NCBI GenBank assembly: GCA_029339505.1
Contig: JAQISU010000097.1
Coordinates: 1,271,001-1,335,000, forward strand
DNA length: 64,000 bases
Direction: 5' to 3'
Source: Unio delphinus
Lineage: Eukaryota > Mollusca > Bivalvia > Unionida > Unionidae
Under the pieces are notes generated by a model. That model was not told the DNA's origin. It did no database searches and saw only the letters and a list, made by a program, of their open reading frames with translations. Both the position numbers and the translations under genes were made by a program. Each line of letters starts with the position of its first letter. The stretch's first letter is position 1. Below are positions 1 through 11,600 of the stretch, piece after piece.

Positions 1-401
1 CCACCCATCCCCCATTATTAGATGGTTTTACAAATCTACACAAGACGGCACAATTGTCCTTCCAGTTGTCCTTCCTCTTTTTACTGGAGAAAATTCTAAA
101 TATTCTGCTTTCTTATTTAACATGGTTAAAAGTTGAACATTACGAAAACGAGATATGGCAAAATCCAATATGGCAGATAAAGATGGTAGCCTTGATTTCG
201 AATGAACCAATCATCTTTTAGAACTGTATTCCTATATTCATGTAATAAATTTCTATCAAAATAGAACAGCATGCTTGTTCTGTACAGAAAATTCCAAGGA
301 AATCTTTTATTTATACCCCCCCCCCCCCCAATGTTTGGGAAGAAAATAAACCAATGTACACCCGTATTCAGGTCCAAAATATGGGACAGTTGGCAGCAAT
401 G
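1..401. mobile_element. 3' part of a non-autonomous hAT-like element (family A), cut by window start
   Basis: It matches the second half of the two complete copies at 6142-7238 and 7690-8768: the plus-strand run over fields CTACACAAGACGGCACAA, the poly-C/poly-A tract and the end GGACAGTTGGCAGC..ATG. The left end lies outside the window and a stretch inside is shorter than in the other copies. Bases 402-894 after it show nothing I recognise. Confidence 0.75.
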
Positions 402-894
402 AATACTGGTCTCATCTCGGCAAAAATGTGTGCTTGAACATCTTTGAGGTGTCTTCAAAATTTCAAGCAGAGATGACCATAGTCTAATATGACCATGCTC
501 TTGCTACTGAAGAAATGGAACAACACTAGCGCTCAATCAGATTTGTAAACAGTCAAACTTGGATGAATATCAACAACTCCATTATTTTTTTACGCAATTT
601 AATTTAACAGAAATATCATAATTGCTCAATTTCATCAAATATCGATGGTATAAATATTATCTCCAACATACTTCAGGCGGTGTTAAATTGGCAGTAATGC
701 CCCCAAAGTACAATTAAAATTTTCATTCATTAAAAAGGTAGGTACTCGACAATCTGAACAAAATTATGAAATGATGGTATCAGATTTTATATTTTACTTC
801 TCAAGAGTTGATAGTTTTAACTTGTCAGAGTCATTTTGAAACTCCCCTTAAAATTAATGAACTTCTTGCAAGAAACATCACAAAAAAAAGTATG

Positions 895-900
895 TTTATT
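895..900 (-). terminator. candidate polyadenylation signal AATAAA
   Basis: Canonical hexamer on the minus strand, the first after the IMP stop codon. A T/GT-rich stretch is not obvious downstream, so the call rests on the hexamer and on its being the only one. Confidence 0.4.
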
Positions 901-2465
901 ATTTTCACAATTTAGACAATTATGTTTACCTCTTTTGTTTAATAAATGTCACTATTCCATGAAGTTCCATCTGGAACTGCATGAGTGATATATTAAAAGT
1001 ATCTTTAATCAACGTTTTCCATGATTTACTTGTATATGTGGTCTTTCAAATTTACTTGCGTTTATGATGCTCAGTTACAAATGTTTCATCATACTTCTTT
1101 GTTCTTTTCCTCTGCACAATGCAGTTAAGTTCATGGAAAAATTACAAACATTGAAAAAGTTTAAATGGATCTATTTGCATCCGACTTGTTCAGTCAGTAC
1201 ACAAATTTCATTTTTTTAAAAATACATTCCATATTGTTATATTTCTCCACCAGAGAACAAGGATAAAGTGAAGGAAAAGCTTTTATAATCAACTGTAGAT
1301 TTCAACATCAGAAACACATGAAATGTAAAAGGAAATAAGTGTTGTCAAAAGGCATCAAAACCTTTCTTTTAAAAGCAACAGTCACTGACCCAAATGTCAA
1401 TTCATCTTTGATATCACAACATAAATTGTAATTATACTGGGTGTCTGAAACATCAGGTTTAATGCCTGTCATGCAAGATGGATATTTTATATAGAGAAGT
1501 TTCCATATTGGCACAAGTTGAGGTAAATATTCTTTTCTGAAACAGATTGGTTGTAAAATCTCTTCAGTAATTGCTGAAACTACTGTAATGCCCACATATA
1601 AATACAATCAAGGTTGCTTCCTGAACTATCTGAACATGAAACTGGGTGGATTTAAATACGATGCAACAGTTTTCAGTATCTACTTGTGTATGCAGTTCTG
1701 ATCAACCTGTTACAACTTGGACCAAAACTGCTTACTTCATCCTGCTAAAATACATTAACAGAGTCCGAGTCAACAATTTTAACAACAGCACCCGGACCTG
1801 CAGTGAACACGAGCACAAGTTGATGACAATATAAAGGTTTTATCAAATGATGATGGAGGACACCTAATTCCAACATCAGTGCTTGGGAGCAACAGAACAT
1901 TTCTTGGTGTGGACTAACAAATCACCTTGTACAGTTGAATACCTGGCGATCTGGATCAAGCTTAATGGTTTTGATTTACTGGATTCTACTTTGTGGTTGG
2001 CAGATTTTTCTTTTTCTTTTTTTCATTCCAAGAAATAACAACGGGCCAAAAAGCATGCCCACCTACACAAGTTATAAAAAATTTAACAAAAAATTACCAA
2101 CAAGTATCAAAAATAAATATTAATACAAAAAGACCATGACATACAACTTTAACAATGGTCTACCCATGTAAAATTTGTTCAACTTGATTAGAAGGTTGAA
2201 AATGCAAGTCCACAAACCATGAATACTTTCAGTTATCTTCATAGAATTTTTCTATCATTAATTCATCAGTAGAAAATTTTGATGCCTTTTCAAATATTAA
2301 ACTTTTCATTGTATAATTCCAGATTTAATTTTTATATTAAAAAAAAGCAACCAACAAATTTCACTTTTTTTTAAAGTATTGTTGCCCAATTAGAAAACAA
2401 AGTTTTTGTTTTTAAAATTCTTAACAAAATGTAAAAAAAAAACCAAAAGCTCTAGTCTGAGAAAA
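895..2465 (-). other. probable 3' UTR of the IMP gene with polyA signal
   Basis: Downstream of the stop codon about 1.57 kb of AT-rich sequence shows no repeat family found elsewhere in the window. The first canonical minus-strand AATAAA is at 895-900 (TTTATT on the plus strand), and I found no other between there and the stop. Long 3' UTRs are usual for IGF2BP genes. A let-7-type seed match (TACCTCA on the mRNA strand) is at 1519-1525. The 3' end is inferred, not shown. Confidence 0.5.
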
Positions 2466-2681
2466 CTAGTTGCCATTTTGCTGTTGCATTGGTCGTCTCC
2501 CTGCACCCTGTCCACTAGATCCTTGTCCTGATTGTATTACTAACGCACGGATGCGTCGCTGAGCCGATTGACTAGCATAGAAGTGACCAATAATTGTAAC
2601 TGGAACATCTTCTGCATCAGGGAAAGTCTTCGTGTCTGGGGTTTTTACAATTGCACCACTGACCCTCTGCATCTCTTTCAC
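2466..2681 (-). CDS. IMP last coding exon: end of KH4 and C-terminal tail
   Basis: Encodes [15 protein letters not shown], the acidic [11 protein letters not shown] loop, [20 protein letters not shown] and a 20-residue G/Q/R-rich tail ending MQQQNGN, then TAG at 2466-2468. The acceptor is AATTGCAG|G at 2681. FYASQ.AQRRIR is a near-exact family match for the KH4 C-terminal helix. A partial copy of the first part of this exon lies just upstream in the intron (2773-2835). Confidence 0.96.
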   Translation of the reverse strand: MKEMQRVSGAIVKTPDTKTFPDAEDVPVTIIGHFYASQSAQRRIRALVIQSGQGSSGQGAGRRPMQQQNGN

Positions 2682-5600
2682 CTGCAATTCATAACAAGCA
2701 AGCAATGAAACATGGCACAGAATACAAATATAAATTAAACTACAGCCTTCCAAGGGAGACAACATATTTGACGTTTTTACAATTACACCACTGACCATCT
2801 GAAACCTGGCACAGAATATGAATATAAATTAGACTAGTATTCAAAGCGAGTTTACATATTTGATGTGGAATGATGTTATTTGAAGAATGCTGCTTCATTT
2901 TCTTTTTAAATTAAGAAAATTGTTTTATTGGGGTGGGGAGATATGACACCAATTTTAATGTTTTTATCTGGTTGCTTTTGCTTTGCAATACCTTTCTAGG
3001 ACTGAATTTTCCAAACTTCACTTGGAAGGAATCAAGCATGATAAATCTGTATACTATTGTGCAGAAGAGGGCTGTTGGGGTCACCGAGGGGCTATCAAAA
3101 TGACATGCACTCTCGAGGTCCCAACTTTGTGGAACAATGAACAGAGGGAAGGCATAATTGAACAGATTATCACTTCAGGAAGAAAACCCCGGAAGCTTTA
3201 TTTCAAGTACAACAGGATTCAGTCTTTTGTAACATGAAGCAATCCAATATACTCAAGGAAATTCATCCCAATATATATGAAATTATGAGATGGCATTAGT
3301 GCAGAGTCCTACAGGTTTTGTGAAAGGCCTTGCTGTCATTGTGCACAAATCCTGAACAAGACTGGGGGGCAATCTAGTCATCAAAACTCGCACATTGTTG
3401 CTTTCAAAGTGCAACAATTTGTCTACCTTTCTCATGGTTTTCACTTGTGCAGCCTGGCATCATCTTTGCATATGTGTGAAAAAGAACAACACTCCCATCT
3501 TGTGGTTTCCACATTAGCATATCAAGGCCCTGATGGCATGCTGTATGAAGACAATTCACTTCACTGAAATGGATGTCCCAGCATCAGATTGGAATTAAGA
3601 GATTATATGATCCCAACCCCTCAATATCAGGCGCATGCATGCAGACTCCCAGTCCCCAACTAGATTTTTAGGTGCCATGATCAGCAAGATTGTCCCTGTA
3701 CCAACGAAAATATGAATTTGTGCAAACGAATGAAAATTGACGATTATATTGAATTCAGTTGCTATCCATTTTTACAATTATTTTTAAATGTAGCTGTAAA
3801 ACTATAGAACAGGATAATTGATTGTTGTATTACAACAAAGGCATTAATTAGCTGCCATGTAAAAAAATGTTAGAGGCTTATGAACACCATAGGGAGAAAT
3901 GTACCTATGATGAATTGTTTTATAATACCTCTGATTTCTTTTGCATTCTTCCCTTCCTGATGTAGCCTACATAGTCAAGGCCAGCCGTACACAAGAATGC
4001 GTAACTTTCCCATAACAGACCTGCCAACACTGACGAGTCTGTCTCGGTAAGGCACATTTTTTTCTCTCTCTCTCTCTCCGTAAGATTGACCAGTTTTCAG
4101 CAAGGTGCGACAAAATATCAAGAAATGCTACTGTAAAGCTGGAAAACAATTAAAAGTTTGTGCATACTTTATTTACCACTAGTACAGCTGCACAAACTTT
4201 AGTTCCAAACCCTGTACAACTCAAGGGCTCGTTATCTCTCAAATTGATGCAATTCTTGGGGGAAAAAAAATCCATTTCACACTACTACAGCAATCAAATC
4301 TTCCGCCAATAAATTTAAGTATACTTTCCATCTTTTGTTCACAAGAATCTGATTACTCCTTTTAATTCTTCTGTGTTGATTATTAACATTTTAAAAGCAT
4401 ATTTTTAAATCATTTGATCAGTTTCATCATGCCGACGCTTTGCAGGAATAAATAGGTGCAGTTTAAAGCATCTGGGGTGATGCTGTTATGTTAGTCTGCT
4501 TCCCTTACTTATTTCACTAATCCTAATATGAAACATGGATCAACCGATTATCTGGAATTTTTGACAACTCTCATTTTTCCATAGTTTTTTTGATTGTATG
4601 CTGCATGTCTGTATTTAAAGGGTAATTTTCGTAAGGCTTGCAGCAAAATCATAATAGCTGGCAGGTCTGTATTATGTATACAGCCTCTAATATGTCTCAT
4701 CACACACATGCAATGATTTTAAAAACAAAACATCAAGGATATGAAAAATGCACAAACATTAAACACTTCAATTTATAATATGTAATCCCGTCATTGACAG
4801 GGGTTCTGATCACTGTCAACTTATTAGCATTTCAAACAAAATCAAGGAATCGATATGTTACATAGTATACAACACTGCACATCTTTACTTTCAGGTTTAC
4901 AGAACAGTCCAGTGCAGTAAAAACTGTCAAGTGTCCAATTTTTCTATGTCTAGTTTTATTTTTTCAGTATTTAAAAACAAGGGGCAATCTGAATCCCAAC
5001 AAAGAATTTCTTTTTCAGAAGCATGAAAATTTAAAACATTCTAAACTGAATCAATGTCACTTATCTTTAAAAGATGTAGTACAAACCTTAACTGATTATC
5101 GTATCACTTAACTATAGCATTAGTTGCCAGCTGTGTAAAATGTTAGAGGTTTATGAGCACCACAAACAAACAATTATCTGTGATGCAACTGGTTTACAAG
5201 ACCTCTGATTTCTTTTGCATTCTGCCCTTCCTGATATGACCCACATATTAAAGGCCAGCCGTACACAAGAATGCAAACCTAGTCATAATAAACATAAATA
5301 TTTTATTTAATATTATCTATTATAGTTCTATCATCATGTAACTTTACAGAATTTTGGTTACATCTGGTGCTACTAGTCATCATCTTAAATACTGCCATGA
5401 AAAACTATCAGTCAAGGATTCAACAGAGAAGACTTTTGTACATCCAGTGCAATGCCATCTTCAATACTTCTATGAAAAACTATCAGTCAAGGATTCAACA
5501 GAGAAGACTTTTGTACATCCAGTGCGATGTCATCTTCATTACTTCTATGAAAAACTATCAGTCAAGGATTCAACAGAGAAAACTTTTGTACATCCAGTGC

Positions 5601-8600
5601 GATGCCATCTCCAATACTTCTATGAAAAACTATCTGTCAAGGATTCAACAGAGAAAACTTTTGTACATCCAGTGCGATGCCATCTTCAATACTTCTATGA
5701 AAAACTATCTGTCAAGAATTCATCAGAGATGACTTTTGTACATCCAGTGCTATGCCATCTTCGATTTAAGAGGCAATTACTGAAAAACGTCCATTTAATG
5801 ACAAGTCCATACTTTATGGAATGACACCAGCTGCAGTTGATACAAAAAGGTATTAATCTGGGTGTTTTTTCCCCCTAATCGTTGTTCATGAAATCAGTTT
5901 CAGAAAGTACTGGGTGGAAGTCACACGTCATAGATGGAGCGTCAAGATACTAAGACCATTCAAGTTGGTCCATGAATCAGCAGACCTGCCAACATTGACA
6001 GGTCTGTCTCAGTAAAGAAGTTAAATTTTTTTCTCCATTAGGATTGACCAGTTTTCACCAAGGTGTAACAAAATATCAATAACTGCTATTGTAAAAGCTG
6101 GAGAAAAAAAAATTAAAATTTTGCCACATTAATGAGGAACATAGCTTCCAACCCCCGAGTGCGAAAATACTGAAAACTTGTGACAAAAATACTGATTTTC
6201 AGGAACAAATACAGATTTTAAAATTTCAATGCAGATGTATCTATTTACATCATCAGTAAAGTTGGACAGTGCCTTACATAATTATTTAATGTCAACGATG
6301 CACATGTTGCACATTTGTACCTTCTGGAGTTGCACCATGTTCCATATGGATGCCCATTCAAAAGGTGCAAGAGTGCAACACACTCAAACACAAGCTATTT
6401 ATTGGGGCCCTTTCCACTCCTGGTTTCTTTTGTAATCATTGATTCCAATGTACCAACTTTCATTGATGATCTCAGTTCTGAGATTTTCTTATTGAAATGT
6501 TTTCGTTCAGGCATAAGAATTATCTTTTGCGATTTTAATGTCTGAAAAATGTGTGCATAATAAATCGCCTAAAACACTAGTAACTGAAAAAGGAAGGTTT
6601 ATTTCTAAAAGAAATTTAAAAATCACATTTCAATCGATGTACATTAAGGTTCTCTCTGTCATTTATCTACGTCATAAGTTCAGGCTGAGTTGTGTGTGAT
6701 GAAGCAAGAAGATGATGTTTATTAGCTTTTCCGTGCTCTTGCATTTCATGGGCGTCTCTGTGCCCAATAGCGAAATCATGTTACACAATTTACAAAACGT
6801 CAATTTTTCTCCTTTACTACATGGTTTCACAAATCTATACAAGATGGCACAAATATCCTTCCAGTTGTCTTCTATTTCTCCTTGTAAAAATTCTGAATAT
6901 TCTGCCTTCCAATATATCATGATTAGAAGCTAAATATTACGAAGACTTGATACAGCAACAGCGGTAACTATTGCAAAATCCAATATGGCGGATAATGACA
7001 GGCCTTGTAGCCTCGATTTCGAATGAACCAATCGTATTGTAGAACTGTACATGTATTCGTATACACGTGATATATTCTGTCAAAATAGAACCGAGAGCGC
7101 GTTTTAAACTGACAATTCCAAAGAAATTTTATTATTTTTATAATTAAAAAACGTTTTTTTTAATAAAAAAAACTGTACACCCGTGTTCAGGTCCAAAATA
7201 CAGGACATACGAAAAAAACAGGACAGTTGGCAGCTATGGAGGAACATTATAATCAAATGAAAAGTTTGTGAATACGCATGGAGGAAATGATGGAGAGAGC
7301 AGAAGAAAAATTCTAGGTCTAAATTCCATATACAAGAGTGTATTTGCTTCCTAAATGGTTAAAAAGTAGTTACAAAGTGACATCATCAATGTGGTGATAA
7401 ATATATCCCATTGACAAGTTTCAATATCTCTCTATGGAATAGATTCTGCAATATACAATGAATGGTCATTAACATGGAATTTTTACCACTGTCTAGACTT
7501 TCATAAGATACAATGGAATGGTCATTAACATGGAATTTTTACCACTGTAAGACTTATTTCAAACTGCATGGTGATGGGCACATTTTATGCAGACTACATG
7601 CTCAGAAGCTTAATGTAGTTAACTGAAATGTCTGTTAAAACCCCATTTCTTCTTCGGGTAAGTGATTTTCCTAACCCAAGTGTAATGCATAGCTGTGAAC
7701 CCCCGAGTGCAAAAATATTGATAACTTGTGACAAAAATACTGATTTTCAGGAACAAATACTGATTTTTAAATTTCAATGCATATGTATCTATTTAAAACA
7801 TATACAATCATCAGTAAAGTTGAACAGTGCCTTACGTAATTATTTAATGTCAAAGATGTACATTTTGCACGTTTGTACCTTCTGGAGTTGCACCATGTTC
7901 CATATGGGTGCCCATTTAAAAGGTGCATGAGTGCAACACACTCAAACACAACGTATTTATAGGAGCCCTTTCCGCGCCTTTCCTTTTTTAATCATTTATT
8001 TTAATGTACCAACTTTCATTGCTTATCTCAGTTCGGAGATTTTCTTATTGAAATGTCTTCGTTCAAGCATAAGAATTATCTTTTTCGATTTTAATGTCTA
8101 AAAAAAGTGTGCAAAATAAATCGCCAACAACACTAGTAACTGAAAAAGGAAAGTTTATTTCTAAAAGAAATTTAAAAATCAAATTTTGATTGATGTACAT
8201 TAAGGTTCTCTGTCATTGATCTACGTCGTAAGTTCAGGCTGAGTTGTGTGTGATGAAGCAGGATGTTTGTAAAGCTTTTTTGTGCTCTTGCATTTCATGG
8301 GCGCCTCCGTGCCCAATAGTGAAATCACGTTACACAATTTACAAAATGTCAATTTTTCTCCTTTGCTATATGGTTTCACAAATCTATACAAGATGGCACA
8401 ACTATCCTTCCAGATGTCTCCTACTTCTCCTGGAGAAAATTCTGAATATTCTGCCTTCCAATTTATCATGAATAAAAGCTGAATGTTACGAAGACTAGAT
8501 ACAGCAACAGCGGTAACTATTGCGAAATCCAATATGTTCTCGATTTCGAATGAACCAATCGTATTGTAGAACTGAATTCGCATATACACGTGATATTCTG

Positions 8601-11600
8601 TCAAAAGAGAACCGAGAACACGTTCTAAATTGACAATTCCAAAGAAATTTTATTATTATTTTTTAAATTCAAAAACGTAATTTTTTTTGCAAAAAAAAAA
8701 ACGTACACCCGTATTCAGGTCCAAAATAAGGGACAAATATGGAAAAAACTGGACAGTTGGCAGCTATGGTAATGCAACTATGTTGAAAGCCTCTGTTTTA
8801 TTTCAGCCATGCAAACCCATTCTTTTCTTGTTTGACCCCAAAATCAATAGGTTTCCTTCCTAACCCAAGTGCAAGCCACCAAACAGATTGGCATAGATCA
8901 GTCCCATGATGATTCTACAATGGACATAATTCCTGCCACAAATTTTAAGAAAAAAACGGATCTCTTCCAGACCAGAAATTGAAAACTTCCAGAATTTCCA
9001 GAGCTCAGAATCCATACACAAAACATCTACCAACACTCACACTGCTGGTTTCCAACTACAGGGTACATACAGATCAAGAGAAATGAAATTCAGTGACATT
9101 TTCAATGACAAGTTTCAGTCTTCAATCACTAGATCACTAAATGTGTCTTTTGAATTTTAACCTAGGTTTAACAATTTTTAAGTCATATCACTATGATGTA
9201 TGTGGTGTGGCAGTTTATAATGATGTCTAACATTGGGGCATCATGCTGCACAAATGAGCTTCATGTCCGACCCAGTCACATTATCCTGACAAGGCCGACC
9301 AGCTCTAACACTGTTCTCTTAATGCCGAGCACCTAGCTGCTAATTACATTTTTACAAGTCTTTGGCATGACCTGGCTGGGGTTCGAATCTGCAACTTAAT
9401 TTAAATATAACAAATACAAAAATAATAGAAATAAATAAAACATAAAAGAGAAATGATATTTATAATAAAAAGTAATTGTAACTGGACCCAGACGTTAACC
9501 ATTGCCTCAAACTTCTATCCTTTCTCCTCCAGGTGAATCATGCAATTTTAAGAACTATCAACTTTTTGGGATTTACAGGTCTCATTATTCAGACATGATT
9601 TTGACCATTAAAAAAAAAATTAAAATGGGAAAGGGGAGTTTGGGGGTACTCCCCCAACATTGTCTCAAAGGGCAGCGCCCCTGATCAGGGGGTTCCAGGG
9701 GGTCAAAGACCCCTCGTCTGAAAATGCATTTTACTTGCATGAAAATCTGCTCCTGGTGCAACTTGTGACCATAATATGTAACAAAATAATCATTTGAAAA
9801 ACTAACAAATTTACAAAAAATTTGAATAATTTTACAATATTTATTGTTGCACGAATTTGTTCTCCAATACTATTGGTACTTAAATTATTTCATTTGCATG
9901 TCAGTGTTCACATCGGAATTAAGTCAATAATTAGACATTTTTTGCTGCCAACTTATTACACTTCTCTATTTTCGTAACAAATATGTAAAATAAACACCCA
10001 AATACATCATCTATATACCAATAATCCCATTTATTCACTTGTCTTTTTGTCTGCTGAACACAACAGGTTGTTATGCCTGTGGAGCTCTTTGTGGCTTTAA
10101 GAAAGATTTCTTTAGTCTTCCTTTTTGTCACCAATGGATTTGCTGGATTTAATGTGCAATCGTTTCTTTTCCACCTCAATGAGAGCCTTGTATTGGCGAC
10201 GTGCAGTGCACATATTCTGACAAGAGGGCTTCATTTTGTTCCGTATGCAGCTTCATTTGCAGGTGTGGTTCTAGACTCTTCCAACCACGACTTCTGTAAT
10301 GTATATATTGCAGAGGGCACAAAATGTCAGTCCTCGAGCGTTCAGTTTTCTTATAAACTGACCAACTAAATTTCCATCGACAATTCGTTCCAGCCATTTC
10401 CTTCAATTTTTTAAAAAAACCTTTATCTAAACTTTTCGTGTCATCAACTCTCTCGAAAACTAGGTACGCCATATTTGCAAGCACGCTTCTTCTTTCCATT
10501 GCCATCTTTCCTTTACACGAAGATTCATTGGATGAATTTTAACTTTTGACCAATCAGAATACTGTTTACTAGAGTTGTGGGCCAACTAGTATATGGAGCG
10601 AATACGTTACAAATGTTGTTGCAGAATGGGACTAAAAGAACTGTTAAAAACCAGGGGAAAAAACAGATCGGACATTTAAAAAAAAACAACAGACTATATA
10701 AAGAAAAATCGGATTCAAGTCCGAAGAAAAGCAGAATTCCATTTTAAAATGGAGAAAAATCATGTCTGATTATTAGACATCTTTTATATTAATAAATCCC
10801 AAAACATAATGCCAGAAGGCAATTATAAACTGAAATGTAATAACAGCATGTAGTCAAAATTTCCAGAATTTTGGGATCTGTGGTCACCAAACGGGAATTT
10901 GCAAATGTCAAAAGTTTAAGCATTTTTTTTTATAGTACCTTGAACTAAAATGTGCAATACCCCTCCATGTCTGTAAGAGAATTAAAAATCCAGTGCAAAA
11001 TGTATTCCCATGTTTTTCCTATCTAGAATAATTTGGAGACAAAACTTCCTTGATGCATGGCTATATTAAAATGGTTTGTCCAGGACTCAAGGTGGCAATT
11101 AAACTTGGTGAAGTGAAATTGTGTGCATCCATTAACAAAAGTGGCGAAATACATATCCAGTTATTCCTCATGGATTATGATAATGGCTTCTTCCTTTAAA
11201 GACCATATGAACATTGGACTAAAATGTTTTGACAACAAATATGTAAGACTTTTTCAAGACTTTCAGCTTGTTTTTCAATTTATTTTCAAGACCTGGAAAA
11301 GCAATTTTCAAATTTAATTTTACTAACTAAGAATACCATATTTGTGTGGGAACCCTGCAAGAAGGTTCTGAATACTTCCTTAGGTAAAGAAAGGTTGACA
11401 AATTTGTATGAATGAAAGAAATGCCTCCTGGGACTTCACTGCAGCAAGATAGGAAAGTAATTCTTACTCAAAACTTGTGGCATCCAGTGAGCAACTTACA
11501 TTTTGACCTCCTTTGCCTATAATGCGTCCTATTAAAGTTTTTGGCACCATAATTTCTGAACGTAAATGGACATCTTCCATGGCAGCAAAACCACCTTCTG

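Larger units (their letters stand above)
2682..11499 (-). other. IMP intron between KH4 exon and last exon (8.8 kb)
   Basis: Holds the duplicated exon piece, families A, C and D, the minisatellite, a SINE and the 9563-10804 element. The stretches 4160-5092, 7250-7680, 8777-9190 and 10805-11499 show nothing I can name. Confidence 0.85.

Noticed and set aside
10073..10369. 98-codon plus frame with signal-peptide-like start
   Set aside because: Lies opposite the minus-strand frames of the 9563-10804 element and has no independent support.
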